64,000 bases of DNA from Sphingomonas faeni (GTDB lineage: Bacteria; Pseudomonadota; Alphaproteobacteria; Sphingomonadales; Sphingomonadaceae). The position numbers and the translations under genes are program-made. The notes below the pieces were generated by a model. The model was not told the origin of the DNA and made no database searches. It saw only the letters and a program-made list of their open reading frames with translations. This document shows positions 9,331-17,670 of the stretch, piece by piece (position 1 is the stretch's first letter; each line of letters begins with the position of its first letter). Location: the NCBI RefSeq assembly GCF_024273235.1, contig NZ_JANBVH010000010.1, positions 1 through 64,000 of the forward strand. Direction: 5' to 3'.

Positions 9331-10068
9331 ATGGTCGCCGAAGCCAACCGCCCGCTGATCATCCGCGTCGGCAAGCACCTGCGCGGCGTGTTCGACCGCA
9401 TGATCGCCTCGTCCTCGCTGGTCGCCAACGATCCGGTGCTCGACGTCCGCGATTTCGCCTGGACCGCTGGGCTGCGCGAGAACTGGGCCGCGATCCGCGA
9501 CGAGGCGGTCCACGTCGCGCTGCAAGGCGAGGCGTCGCCCAGCCTCGCGACGATCTCGCCCGATCACCGTTCGATCGCGGAGATCGACAAATGGCGCTCG
9601 TTCTTCCTCTACGGCTATGGCTATCCGATCGAGGAGAGCCTCGCGCGCTGCCCCAATACCGCCGCCGCGGTCGCGCGCATTCCCGGCCTCAACAGCGCGT
9701 TCTTCTCGATCCTCGCACCCGGCACGCAAATCCCCGAGCATCGCGGCGTGACCAAGGGCCTCATCACATGCCACCTCGGCCTGATCGTCCCCCGCGACGG
9801 CGACGTCCGGATGCGCGTCCACGACCGCGTCGTGCGCTGGGCGGAAGGCGAGACCTTGGTGTTCGACGACACCTACAACCATGAGGTCTGGAACGACACG
9901 AGCGGCACCCGCGTCGTCCTGCTGATCCAGTTCGAGCGCCCGCTGCGCAATCCCGGCAAGTGGATCGCCGACCTGTTCCTCGGCATCGTCCGCCGCTCCG
10001 CCTTCGTCCAGGACGCGGTCCGCAACATCGGCAGCTGGAACGCCGCGGTGAAGGCGATGGACGTCTGA
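9331..10068 (+). CDS. Aspartyl/asparaginyl beta-hydroxylase family dioxygenase
   Basis: The 245-residue protein resembles Fe(II)/2-oxoglutarate dioxygenases of the AspH/LpxO family, which hydroxylate aspartyl or asparaginyl side chains or lipid A acyl chains. The iron ligands appear as H137 (IPEHRG) and H194 (NHEVWN), with R204 (SGTRVVLL) as the likely 2-oxoglutarate anchor. The ATG at 9331 gives the usual family length. An ATG at 9193 with an AGGA just upstream would add 46 residues of low-complexity sequence and cannot be excluded. Whether lipid or protein is the substrate is open. Apart from this possible extension, 9045-9330 shows nothing. Confidence 0.85.
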   Translation: MVAEANRPLIIRVGKHLRGVFDRMIASSSLVANDPVLDVRDFAWTAGLRENWAAIRDEAVHVALQGEASPSLATISPDHRSIAEIDKWRSFFLYGYGYPIEESLARCPNTAAAVARIPGLNSAFFSILAPGTQIPEHRGVTKGLITCHLGLIVPRDGDVRMRVHDRVVRWAEGETLVFDDTYNHEVWNDTSGTRVVLLIQFERPLRNPGKWIADLFLGIVRRSAFVQDAVRNIGSWNAAVKAMDV

Positions 10069-10072
10069 GCCT

Positions 10073-10179
10073 TCCCCCCTCCCTGGAAGGGAGGGGGGAA
10101 GGCTGGGTCGGCCGCTTGGCTGGCGTGACGACCATCACGAACCCACCCACCCCCAACCCCTCCCTTCACGAGGGAGGGG
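10073..10179. repeat. Intergenic palindromic repeat, family A (copy 2)
   Basis: Inverted CCCTCCC...GGGAGGG halves with the GGGTCGG / CCCACCCACCCCC arms, placed directly after the hydroxylase stop codon. The arms have diverged more than in the other copies. Confidence 0.88.
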
Positions 10180-10262
10180 AGCAAGAGAGGGCTCTCCCAA
10201 CACACCCTCAGAAAGAAACCGTTTCCCGTTCCCCGCTTGATCCCTCGCCCCCGCCGGGCCAC

Positions 10263-10844
10263 ATGCCCTTCATGCTGATCGAAACGGAATCCACCCCGAA
10301 CCCCTCGACGTTGAAGTTCCTGCCGGGACGCGCCGTCATGGACGCCGGCACGCGCGACTTCGCCACGCCCGAGGAGGCCGAGACCAGTCCGCTGGCCGAG
10401 GCGATCTTCAATCTCGGCGACGTGACCGGCGTGTTCTTCGGCCGCGATTTCGTGTCGGTGACCGCCGCGCCGGGCGTCGCCTGGTCGGACCTGAAGCCCG
10501 ACGTGCTCGCGATCCTGCTCGATCATTTCTCCGCCGCGATGCCGTTGTTCAAGCCCGCACGCGCCGGTTTCTCGGTGCCGTCGGACGAACCCGCGCTGTC
10601 GGACGACCCCGCCGATGCTGACATCGTCGCGCAGATCCGCGAACTGATCGACACCCGCGTCCGCCCGGCGGTCGCGAACGACGGCGGCGACATCGTCTAT
10701 CGCGGCTTCGACAAGGGCAAGGTGTTCCTCCAGCTCCAGGGCGCCTGCGCCGGCTGCCCGTCGTCGAGCGCGACGCTGAAGAACGGCATCGAGCAATTGC
10801 TGAAATACTACGTCCCCGAAGTCACCGAAGTGAGAGCCGTCTGA
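10263..10844 (+). CDS. NifU family Fe-S scaffold/carrier protein (Nfu type)
   Basis: Nfu proteins carry a 4Fe-4S cluster between two CxxC motifs of a dimer and hand it to target enzymes. The 193 residues show an N-terminal Nfu domain (ESTPNPSTLKFLPG from about residue 8) and a C-terminal NifU domain with C162-A-G-C165 in GACAGCPSSSATLKNGIE. The start may be 10263 or the ATG at 10272; neither has a strong ribosome binding site. The stop overlaps the start of the next gene by one base, so the two are co-translated. The Fe-S theme matches the regulator at the left edge. Confidence 0.93.
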   Translation: MPFMLIETESTPNPSTLKFLPGRAVMDAGTRDFATPEEAETSPLAEAIFNLGDVTGVFFGRDFVSVTAAPGVAWSDLKPDVLAILLDHFSAAMPLFKPARAGFSVPSDEPALSDDPADADIVAQIRELIDTRVRPAVANDGGDIVYRGFDKGKVFLQLQGACAGCPSSSATLKNGIEQLLKYYVPEVTEVRAV

Positions 10845-11437
10845 TGCGCGCGAAACTCGACGATACCGTCCTCGACACCGTCTTCCGCGAAGCCCGAACC
10901 TATAACGGCTATACCGACGAGCCCGTGGCCGAGAGCGAACTGCACGCGATCTGGGACCTGATGAAATGGGGCCCGACATCCGCCAACCAGCTCCCCGCGC
11001 GGCTGATCTGGTGCGTCAGCGACGAGTCGAAGCAGAAGCTCGCGGACGCCTGCAGCGCACAGAACAAGCCCAAGATCCTGAACGCCCCCGTGTCGGTGAT
11101 CATCGGCATGGACACCAATTTCCACGAACACCTGCCCGAGTTGTTCCCGCACGCCGATGCGAAGTCGTGGTTCGACGGCAACGCCGAACTGCGCGAGGCG
11201 TCCGCGTTCCGCAACTCGTCGTTGCAGGGGGCGTATTTCATCATCGCGGCGCGGATGCTCGGGCTCGATACCGGACCGATGTCGGGCTTCGACGCGGGCA
11301 AGGTCGACGCGGCGTTCTTCGCCGACACGCCCGCGGTGCGGACGAATTTCATCTCGACGCTCGGCCACGGCGATCCCGCGACGATCTACGGTCGCTCGCC
11401 GCGCCCCGATTTCGCGAAGTTCAACAGTATCGCGTGA
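10844..11437 (+). CDS. Nitroreductase family protein, malonic semialdehyde reductase (RutE)-like
   Basis: The 197-residue protein belongs to the nitroreductase fold, FMN-dependent and NAD(P)H-using. Sequence such as KWGPTSANQLPARLIW, FRNSSLQGAYFIIAARMLGLDTGPMSGFD and the length resemble RutE/YdfG-type 3-hydroxypropionate-forming reductases. The pyrimidine degradation genes rutA-D are not beside it, so in this place the role may be a general reductase. Its ATG overlaps the stop of the nfu gene (TGATG). Confidence 0.85.
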   Translation: MRAKLDDTVLDTVFREARTYNGYTDEPVAESELHAIWDLMKWGPTSANQLPARLIWCVSDESKQKLADACSAQNKPKILNAPVSVIIGMDTNFHEHLPELFPHADAKSWFDGNAELREASAFRNSSLQGAYFIIAARMLGLDTGPMSGFDAGKVDAAFFADTPAVRTNFISTLGHGDPATIYGRSPRPDFAKFNSIA

Positions 11438-11447
11438 GCAAGACCTG

Positions 11448-11548
11448 CTCCCTCTCCCCTGCGGGGAGAGGGCCGGGGTGAGGGGCCGTTGGAGAGGGCA
11501 GCGCTCGCGGCGCCCCTCACCCTGCCCTCTCCCCTGAGGGGAGAGGGT
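11448..11548. repeat. Intergenic palindromic repeat, family D (single copy)
   Basis: Inverted CTCCCTCTCCCC and GGGGAGAGGG halves with GTGAGGGGC and GCCCCTCACC arms fill the gap before tsaB. The GGGGAGAGGG end lies only nine bases before the tsaB start. Confidence 0.88.
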
Positions 11549-11556
11549 AAGAAGTT

Positions 11557-12174
11557 ATGCGCACTTTAGTCATCGAAACATCCACCACCGCCTGCTCGGT
11601 CGCCCTCATCGAATCCGGCGCCGTCATAGCCCGCGCGCACGAAGTCGTCGGCCGCGGCCATGCCGAGCGCCTGATCCCGATGATCGCCGAGCTCCCCAAT
11701 GGCGGCCGAGCCGACCGCATCATCGTCGACTGCGGCCCCGGCAGCTTCACCGGCGTCCGCGTCGGCATCGCCGCCGCGCGCGGGCTCGCGCTCGGCTGGG
11801 GCGCAGAGATCGCCGGTTTCTCCTCCCTCCCCCTCGTCGCCGCCGCCGGTTTCGCCGACCGCTTAACCGACGATATTGCGGTCGTGATGGAAGGGGGCCA
11901 TGGCGAGGTCTTCATGCAGGCCTTCTCCGCCGATCTGTCGCCGCGATCCGACATGGTATCGCTGAAGCCTGCCGCTGCGCTCGCCGCGCTGGCGGGACGG
12001 CGTGCGGTCGGCAACGGCGTCCGCTGGCTCGCCGCGCTCGACGACACGATCGACCTCACCGAAGCGCTCCCCGACGCAGCCTCCGCGATCCTGCTCCCAA
12101 CAGACCTGACCGCGCTCCCGCCAAGCCCGATCTACGGCCGCGCCCCCGACGCCAAGCCCTCGGTCCCGAAATAA
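11557..12174 (+). CDS. tsaB: tRNA threonylcarbamoyladenosine synthesis protein TsaB
   Basis: TsaB is the partner of TsaD in making t6A37 of ANN-decoding tRNAs. The 205-residue protein shows the ASKHA opening LVIETSTTACSVAL, the HAERLIPMI helix and the well-conserved VDCGPGSFTGVRVGIAAARGLALGW. It lacks the metal-binding histidines of TsaD, as expected for TsaB. The stop overlaps the ATG of rimI by one base, a common pairing in alphaproteobacteria. Confidence 0.94.
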   Translation: MRTLVIETSTTACSVALIESGAVIARAHEVVGRGHAERLIPMIAELPNGGRADRIIVDCGPGSFTGVRVGIAAARGLALGWGAEIAGFSSLPLVAAAGFADRLTDDIAVVMEGGHGEVFMQAFSADLSPRSDMVSLKPAAALAALAGRRAVGNGVRWLAALDDTIDLTEALPDAASAILLPTDLTALPPSPIYGRAPDAKPSVPK

Positions 12175-12662
12175 TGGCCACCCGCCAAGTCGCGACCCGC
12201 GCGGTCTCGCTCCGCACCGGCGACGCGCGCGATCTCGCGGTCGTCGACGCGTTGATGACCGAGGCATTCGACCCGCGCTACGGCGAGGCCTGGACGCGCA
12301 GCCAGTGCCTCGGCGTGCTCGCGCTCACCGGCGTCCACCTCACCCTTGCGTTCGTCGACGACGTCCCCGCCGGTTTCACCATGACCCGCACGGTCGCCGA
12401 CGAGGCCGAACTGCTGCTGATCGCAGTCGCCCCCCACTGTCGCCGCCGCGGCGTCGGCACGGCCCTTATCCGCGCCGCGATCGCCGAATGCTCGGTCGGC
12501 GCCATCGCGAAACTCCACCTCGAAGTCCGCGCCGGCAACGACGCGGTCAAGATGTACGGCGCACACGGCTTCACCAAGGTCGGCGAACGTCGCGCCTATT
12601 ACCGCGGCAAGACCGGCGTCGCGTACGACGCACATACATATTCGCGAGTTATCAACGGTTAA
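12174..12662 (+). CDS. rimI: Ribosomal protein alanine N-acetyltransferase (RimI-like GNAT)
   Basis: The 162-residue GNAT protein has the acetyl-CoA loop VAPHCRRRGVGTALI and the C-terminal LHLEVRAGNDAVKMYGAHGFTKVGERRAYY typical of RimI, which acetylates the N-terminus of ribosomal protein S18. The fusion-like arrangement with tsaB (one-base overlap) supports the name, though target proteins can differ between species. Confidence 0.9.
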   Translation: MATRQVATRAVSLRTGDARDLAVVDALMTEAFDPRYGEAWTRSQCLGVLALTGVHLTLAFVDDVPAGFTMTRTVADEAELLLIAVAPHCRRRGVGTALIRAAIAECSVGAIAKLHLEVRAGNDAVKMYGAHGFTKVGERRAYYRGKTGVAYDAHTYSRVING

Positions 12663-12668
12663 GGCTTA

Positions 12669-12694
12669 TTGCGAGTCACTATCCCTTTTCGCAA
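12669..12694. promoter_or_regulatory. Candidate Fur operator upstream of fur
   Basis: The half-sites TTGCGA (12669-12674) and TCGCAA (12689-12694) form an inverted repeat in the 74-base gap before fur. Alphaproteobacterial Fur sites often contain TTGCGA/TCGCAA halves, though with closer spacing, so this is a tentative autoregulatory site. Confidence 0.35.
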
Positions 12695-12736
12695 CAGCGC
12701 GAACGCCCTACATGGCACTCAACGAGGGAATGACAC

Positions 12737-13159
12737 ATGCCGCGCAAGATCGATCTGGAAGCACTCTGCAACGAGAAGGGCCTGCGCATCACCGAGCAGC
12801 GCCGCGTCATCGCACGCGTGCTGTCCGAAGCGGACGACCATCCCGACGTGGAGAAGGTCTATGAGCGCGCATCGCAGATCGATCCCGGCATCTCGATCGC
12901 GACCGTCTACCGCACCGTCCGCCTGTTCGAGGAAGCCGGTATCCTCGATCGCCACGATTTCGGCGATGGCCGTGCGCGTTACGAGCCCGCGCCCGAAGCG
13001 CATCACGATCACCTGATCGACGTCGAGAGCGGCAAGGTGATCGAATTCGTCGATCCCGAACTCGAGCAGTTGCAGAAGGCGATCGCGGAGAAACTGGGCT
13101 TCCGCCTGGTCGACCACCGCATGGAACTCTACGGCGTCGCGCTGACCCGCAAGGACTGA
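12737..13159 (+). CDS. fur: Fur family transcriptional regulator
   Basis: The 140-residue protein has a winged helix domain (LRITEQRRVIARVL; ISIATVYRTVRLFEEAGIL) and the metal-binding dimer domain with HHDHLIDVESGKVIEF. The cysteine pair that holds structural zinc in E. coli Fur is replaced (aspartate and serine in the matching places), which is usual for the alphaproteobacterial Fur/Mur group that responds to iron or manganese. It lies directly before plsC. Confidence 0.92.
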   Translation: MPRKIDLEALCNEKGLRITEQRRVIARVLSEADDHPDVEKVYERASQIDPGISIATVYRTVRLFEEAGILDRHDFGDGRARYEPAPEAHHDHLIDVESGKVIEFVDPELEQLQKAIAEKLGFRLVDHRMELYGVALTRKD

Positions 13160-13199
13160 CGCGATTGGCCGGATCCGCTTTGGCGCGCGACTGGCGGCG

Positions 13200-13877
13200 T
13201 TGCTGCTTGCGCTGATCGTCGCGCTGCCGTTGCATGGCGTATGGCGGCTGTTTGGGCGGAAATCACCTTGGCCACCGCGGTTCCTGGGGCTGGTCGCGCG
13301 GATCGTCGGCGCTCGGGCGCGCGTCGTCGGCACGCCGCTTCGCCACGACGTCGTCTTCGTCTCGAACCATTTGAGCTGGATCGACATCCTGCTCCTGTCC
13401 GGCGCGACCGGCACTGCCTTCGTCGCGAAAGCCGAGTTGCGCAGCGCGCCGCTGGTCGGCTGGCTCTGCACGCTCAATCACACCATCTTCGTCAGCCGCG
13501 CGGACCGCATGGCGGTAACCGCGCAGATCGCCCAGATCCGCGACGCTCTGGCGGCAGACTGGCCCGTCACCCTCTTCCCCGAAGGCACGACCGGCGACGG
13601 CACCACCCTTCTCCCTTTCAAGGCCGCGCTGCTCGCCGCGCTCGATCCGCCACCGGCTGGCGTGAAGGTTCAGCCCGTCCTGATCGACTACGGTTCGGCG
13701 ACGAGCGAACTCGCCTGGGTCGGCGACGAGCCCGGCCAGCACCACGCCGCCCGCGTATTGCAACGCAAGGGCAGTTTCGTAGCAACGCTGCACTTTGCCG
13801 ACCCCTTCGATCCCGCGGAATACGGCGACCGAAAAGCCATAGCCGCCGAAGCAAGGCGCCGCATGGAAGCGCTGTAG
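13200..13877 (+). CDS. plsC: 1-acyl-sn-glycerol-3-phosphate acyltransferase
   Basis: The protein adds the second acyl chain to lysophosphatidic acid at the inner membrane. The HX4D catalytic motif is NHLSWIDIL and the glycerol-phosphate motif is FPEGTT. One N-terminal hydrophobic stretch is visible. The start is unclear: there is no ATG between the fur stop and the domain. TTG at 13200 cuts into the hydrophobic segment; the same frame stays open upstream, and an ATT at 13164 placed eight bases after AAGGA (13151-13155) would give a more typical N-terminus (IGRIRFGARLAALLLALIV). Confidence 0.88.
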   Translation: MLLALIVALPLHGVWRLFGRKSPWPPRFLGLVARIVGARARVVGTPLRHDVVFVSNHLSWIDILLLSGATGTAFVAKAELRSAPLVGWLCTLNHTIFVSRADRMAVTAQIAQIRDALAADWPVTLFPEGTTGDGTTLLPFKAALLAALDPPPAGVKVQPVLIDYGSATSELAWVGDEPGQHHAARVLQRKGSFVATLHFADPFDPAEYGDRKAIAAEARRRMEAL

Positions 13878-13891
13878 CCCGACCAAAGAGT

Positions 13892-13946
13892 GTTCCCCCG
13901 CGAAGGCGGGGGCCCAGCCTGGACTCCCGCCTTCGCGGGAGAACAA
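13892..13946. repeat. Intergenic palindromic repeat, family C (copy 2)
   Basis: Halves TTCCCCCGCGAAGGCGGGGG and TCCCGCCTTCGCGGGAGAAC face each other just after plsC. With the family E copy that follows, it makes up most of the 336-base gap before miaB. Confidence 0.9.
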
Positions 13947-13983
13947 GGTAGGGAAGCTCCCACCAATCCCCAACACAGAACCC

Positions 13984-14104
13984 CCACCCCGGCGAAAACC
14001 CCGCCCCGGCGAAGGCCGGGGCCCAATTGGGGGACGATGCTGGTGAAGGTCCGTGCTCCGTTACTGCGACCTTTCCAATTGGGCCCCGGCCTTCGCCGGG
14101 GTGG
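13984..14104. repeat. Intergenic palindromic repeat, family E (copy 1)
   Basis: The left side carries CCCCGGCGAAGGCCGGGGCC followed by CAATTGG, and the right side the inverse CCAATTGGGCCCCGGCCTTC ending in CCGGGGTGGT. A partial extra left arm (CACCCCGGCGAAAACC) sits at 13984-13999. Other copies are at 32004-32110 and 40727-40830. Nothing else is seen between 14105 and miaB. Confidence 0.9.
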
Positions 14105-14213
14105 TGCATGATCCCGCGATAGTGCCTGATGCTAGGGAGGTGCCTGATACTGGTGAGGGCACCACAACAACGCCCCCTCCCCCCGCCCCCACAAATTTGG
14201 TACGGCCCCCGCC

Positions 14214-15545
14214 ATGTCCCCTCCCAAAACCTTCCACGTAAAATCCTTCGGCTGCCAGATGAACGTCTACGACGGCGAGCGCATGGCCGAACTGATGACC
14301 GCCCAGGGCCTCACCCAGGCCGACGCGGTCGACGCCGACGTCGTCGTCCTCAACACCTGCCACATCCGCGAACGCGCCACCGAAAAGGTCTATTCGGACA
14401 TCGGTCGCCTCCGGAAGGACCAGCGCCGCAAGTCCGGCAAGACGCCGATGATCGCCGTCGCCGGCTGCGTCGCGCAAGCCGAGGGCGAGGAGATCTTCAC
14501 CCGCGCCAAGGTCGACATCGTCGTCGGCCCGCAAGCCTATCACAACCTCCCCGACCTCGTCGCGAAGGCCGCCGCCGGCACGCCCTCGCTCGACACCGAC
14601 ATGCCGCTGCTGTCGAAGTTCGGCGCACTCCCCGCCCGCCGGAAGGTCGCACCGTCGGCGTTCCTCACCGTGCAGGAAGGCTGCGACAAGTTCTGCACCT
14701 ATTGCGTCGTCCCCTACACGAGAGGTGCGGAGATCAGCCGGCCATTCGCAGCGATCGTCGATGAAGCAAAAGCCCTGGTCGACGCCGGCGCGCGCGAAAT
14801 CACGCTGCTCGGCCAGAACGTCAACGCGTGGTCGGAGAACGCCAATGCTCCAGAAGGGCGCGGTCTCCACGACCTGATCCGCGACCTCGACCGCATCCCC
14901 GGCCTCGCGCGGATCCGCTACACGACCAGCCACCCCAACGACATGACGCAGGGCCTGATCGACGCACACCGCGACATCGAGAGCCTGATGCCGTTCCTCC
15001 ATTTGCCGGTCCAAAGCGGCAGCGACCGCGTCCTCAAGGCGATGAACCGCAGCCACACCCGCGACTCCTACCTCCGCCTCCTCGACCGCGTCCGCGAAGT
15101 CCGCCCAGACATCGCGCTGTCGGGCGACTTCATCGTCGGCTTCCCCGGCGAGACCGACGCCGAGTTCGAGGACACGCTGAGCCTCGTCGACGCGGTCGGC
15201 TATGCGCAGGCGTACAGCTTCAAATACAGCCCCCGCCCCGGCACGCCCGCCGCGTCGATCGTCGAGCAGGTCCCGGAATCGGTGATGGACGAACGCCTCC
15301 AGCGCCTCCAGGCCGCGCTCAACCGCGACCAGCACGCCTTCAACGCCGCCACCGTCGGCCGGACGTGCACGGTTCTGCTCGAACGCGCGGGAAAACTTCC
15401 CGGACAGCTGATCGGCAAGTCCCCCTGGCTGCAATCGGTCCACCTGATCGGCAACCACGCGATCGGCGACCTCGTCGAGGTAACGCTGGCCGCCGCCGGC
15501 CCCAACTCCCTCACCGGCATCGAACAGGTCGCCGAAGCCGCCTGA
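14214..15545 (+). CDS. miaB: tRNA-2-methylthio-N6-dimethylallyladenosine synthase
   Basis: MiaB is a radical SAM methylthiotransferase acting on i6A37 of tRNA. The 443 residues show the N-terminal UPF0004 domain with its three cluster cysteines ([27 protein letters not shown]), the radical SAM CxxxCxxC in [17 protein letters not shown], and a C-terminal TRAM domain (about 375-440). All six cluster cysteines are present. miaB followed by phoH and ybeY is a widespread order. Confidence 0.97.
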   Translation: MSPPKTFHVKSFGCQMNVYDGERMAELMTAQGLTQADAVDADVVVLNTCHIRERATEKVYSDIGRLRKDQRRKSGKTPMIAVAGCVAQAEGEEIFTRAKVDIVVGPQAYHNLPDLVAKAAAGTPSLDTDMPLLSKFGALPARRKVAPSAFLTVQEGCDKFCTYCVVPYTRGAEISRPFAAIVDEAKALVDAGAREITLLGQNVNAWSENANAPEGRGLHDLIRDLDRIPGLARIRYTTSHPNDMTQGLIDAHRDIESLMPFLHLPVQSGSDRVLKAMNRSHTRDSYLRLLDRVREVRPDIALSGDFIVGFPGETDAEFEDTLSLVDAVGYAQAYSFKYSPRPGTPAASIVEQVPESVMDERLQRLQAALNRDQHAFNAATVGRTCTVLLERAGKLPGQLIGKSPWLQSVHLIGNHAIGDLVEVTLAAAGPNSLTGIEQVAEAA

Positions 15546-15553
15546 CATACTTC

Positions 15554-15681
15554 CGATCCTCCCCCGCAAGGGGGAGGTGGCTGGCACTTGCCAGACGGAG
15601 GGGGAGGTAAGGGAAAACCGCCGTTCCGTGTCCTCCCCCACCGTCGCCTTCGGCGCCACCTCCCCCTGGCGGGGGAGGATC
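15554..15681. repeat. Intergenic palindromic repeat, family B (copy 2)
   Basis: Inverted halves GATCCTCCCCCGCAAGGGGG and the reverse complement around CTTGCCAGACGGAGGGGG. It begins nine bases after the miaB stop. Confidence 0.9.
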
Positions 15682-15972
15682 GTGACGAGCGCCTTGAAGG
15701 CTTGGCAGCACCACGCACGAGCCGTCGCGCGAGCCCCCGCGATTTCGCTGTCCTACACCCCGATCCCCTGTCACACTGGCCGCCGATGCAGCTTCGCCCA
15801 CGCGACTCGAATCATCTCTCGGCCAGCGCTCCAGCGCGGCTTGAACGCGTCGCTTGGCGTGCTCATCTCCGGTCCGACGACACCGCGATCGCACTGTGCG
15901 TTGGCCTAACCCGGCCTAACCTTCTTTTGCAAAAGCCCTTCTTTTCCAAAAGCCTGTCCCTGAAAGGACCGT
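15682..15972. other. phoH leader region with tandem 17-bp repeats
   Basis: No convincing gene is seen here. At 15921-15937 and 15938-15954 the 17-base unit CTTCTTTTGCAAAAGCC is repeated in tandem with one mismatch; each unit contains a near-palindrome CTTTTgcAAAAG. Just before them GGCCTAACCC/GGCCTAACC is also repeated (15903-15921). The GAAAGGA at 15962-15968 is the ribosome binding site of phoH. The symmetric units look like paired protein-binding sites. Confidence 0.5.
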
Positions 15973-16977
15973 ATGAGCCGTAAACCCGTTCCCGCCCAGT
16001 CCGGTGACCGCGCCCGTGTCGAGCTGCTGTTCGACAAGCCCCAATTGCTCGTCCGGCTCTTCGGCCAGTACGACCAGAACCTGGTAGCGCTCGAGAATCG
16101 CCTCGGCGTCTACATCACCGCGCGAGGGAACAAGATCGGCCTGGAGGGCACCGCCGAACAGGTCGCCAAGGCCCGCGACGTGCTCCACGATCTCTACGCC
16201 CGCATCCAGCGCGGCGAGGACATCGACACCGGCCTCGTCGATGCGTCGATCGCGATGGCGGACGAGCCCGTACTGGAAGGGATCATCCGGGCCGATGCCG
16301 GTGGCGGTGGCGCACCCCCGATCATGATCCGGACGCGGAAAAAGACGATCGTCCCACGCACCCCGGCGCAGGCGCACTACATGCGCGAGCTCGCCAACAA
16401 CGACATGATCTTCGCACTCGGGCCGGCAGGTACGGGCAAGACCTATGTCGCCGTCGCGCAGGCGGTGCAGCAGCTCATCACCGGCAGCGTCCAGCGCCTG
16501 ATCCTGTCACGCCCCGCGGTCGAGGCAGGCGAACGCCTCGGCTTCCTCCCCGGCGACATGAAGGAGAAGGTCGATCCGTACCTCCGGCCGCTCTACGACG
16601 CGCTCTACGACTGCCTCCCCGCGGAACAGGTCGAACGCCGCATCGCGAGCGGCGAGATCGAGGTCGCGCCGATCGCCTTCATGCGCGGCCGCACATTGGC
16701 CGACGCGTTCGTGATCCTCGACGAGGCACAGAACACCACGCCCGCGCAGATGAAGATGTTCCTCACCCGCTTCGGCCAGAACAGCCGCATGGTGATCTGC
16801 GGCGATCCGAAGCAGGTCGACATCCCCGGCGGTGTCGCAGCCTCGGGCCTCGCGGATGCGGTCACCAGGCTGGAGGGCGTGGAAAGCATCTCGATGTGCC
16901 GCTTCACCGTCGGCGACGTCGTCCGCCACCCGATCGTAGGCCGCGTCGTCGCGGCCTACGAAGGAACCGATGCTTGA
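15973..16977 (+). CDS. phoH: PhoH-like ATPase
   Basis: The 334-residue protein has a KH-like RNA-binding N-terminus and a PhoH ATPase domain with Walker A GPAGTGKTYVAVAQA, SRPAVEAGERLGFLPGD and Walker B AFVILDEAQNTTPAQMK, followed by ICGDPKQVDIPGG. PhoH/YbeZ works with the ribonuclease YbeY in RNA processing. Normally ybeY follows at once; here a vapBC module is inserted between them. Confidence 0.95.
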   Translation: MSRKPVPAQSGDRARVELLFDKPQLLVRLFGQYDQNLVALENRLGVYITARGNKIGLEGTAEQVAKARDVLHDLYARIQRGEDIDTGLVDASIAMADEPVLEGIIRADAGGGGAPPIMIRTRKKTIVPRTPAQAHYMRELANNDMIFALGPAGTGKTYVAVAQAVQQLITGSVQRLILSRPAVEAGERLGFLPGDMKEKVDPYLRPLYDALYDCLPAEQVERRIASGEIEVAPIAFMRGRTLADAFVILDEAQNTTPAQMKMFLTRFGQNSRMVICGDPKQVDIPGGVAASGLADAVTRLEGVESISMCRFTVGDVVRHPIVGRVVAAYEGTDA

Positions 16978-16981
16978 TGGT

Positions 16982-17014
16982 CGGGATATCCCGGTCTACG
17001 ATCGGGATATCCTG
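16982..17014. promoter_or_regulatory. Candidate VapBC operator: two palindromes 21 bp apart
   Basis: A perfect 12-bp palindrome CGGGATATCCCG (16982-16993) is followed by a near copy CGGGATATCCTG (17003-17014). Their centres are 21 bases apart, two helical turns, which suits cooperative binding of a VapBC complex. The pair lies between the phoH stop and the vapB start, and the second overlaps the GGAGG ribosome binding site of vapB. Confidence 0.7.
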
Positions 17015-17023
17015 GAGGCAGAT

Positions 17024-17278
17024 ATGGCATCGCTCTACATTAAAAACACAGATACCGCGGACCTTGCACGGGAGGTCGCTTCATTGCTTGGTACCAGCAA
17101 GACTGCTGCGGTCCACGATGCGTTGCTCCATCGAAAGCGTGCGCTTGAAGCTGAGAAGTATGGAAGCATCCACGATCGTATGAGAGCGTGGCGGGCGGCT
17201 CATCCGCTCGGCGAACCAACGGGACTTGAGGCCGACAAGGCATTCTACGACTCGCTCAACGACGAAGACGACGATTGA
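17024..17278 (+). CDS. vapB: VapB-type antitoxin
   Basis: The 84-residue protein begins MASLYIKNTDTADLAREVASLLGTSKTAAVHDAL, the pattern of VapB/PSK antitoxins with a short DNA-binding N-terminus, and has a charged C-terminal tail expected to cover the toxin's active site. I chose the ATG at 17024 because GGAGG lies five bases upstream; an in-frame ATG at 16970 would read through the operator. The stop overlaps the toxin start by four bases. Base composition is lower in GC than the neighbours. Confidence 0.88.
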   Translation: MASLYIKNTDTADLAREVASLLGTSKTAAVHDALLHRKRALEAEKYGSIHDRMRAWRAAHPLGEPTGLEADKAFYDSLNDEDDD

Positions 17279-17670
17279 TTGCCTTCCTCGACGCGTCCGC
17301 GATGGTCGCGATCATGACCAACGAACCCGAGGCATTCGCATTGGAGAAGCGGTTCGGTAGCGCCGAGGAGGTCTTGTGTTCAGCGATATCCCTCTGGGAA
17401 GCAACGCGTGCCATCGCACGGAAACGTTTGGTCCCAACTGCAACTGCACAGGCGGAGATCGAAAAATTCGTCGCTGACTTCGCAGTTCGGCTCGTGCCGA
17501 TCGGTGCGGCCGAAGCTCGCTCTGCCATTGCCACCCATGAACGCTACGGCAAAGGGAACCACCCTGCAAAGCTCAACATGGGCGATTGTTTCGCCTATGC
17601 CTGCGCGAAAACCAATGGTGCGGAACTTCTCTACAAGGGTAATGATTTCGCCCTGACCGATCTCGCCTGA
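17275..17670 (+). CDS. vapC: VapC-type PIN-domain ribonuclease toxin
   Basis: VapC toxins are Mg-dependent endoribonucleases that cut tRNA or rRNA. The 131-residue PIN domain shows the conserved acids: D in FLDASAMVAI, E in SLWEATRAI and D in NMGDCFAYACAK. Translation starts at TTG 17275, overlapping the vapB stop (TTGA), so toxin synthesis is coupled to the antitoxin. All catalytic acids are present and the frame is intact, so the module looks active. Confidence 0.9.
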   Translation: MIAFLDASAMVAIMTNEPEAFALEKRFGSAEEVLCSAISLWEATRAIARKRLVPTATAQAEIEKFVADFAVRLVPIGAAEARSAIATHERYGKGNHPAKLNMGDCFAYACAKTNGAELLYKGNDFALTDLA

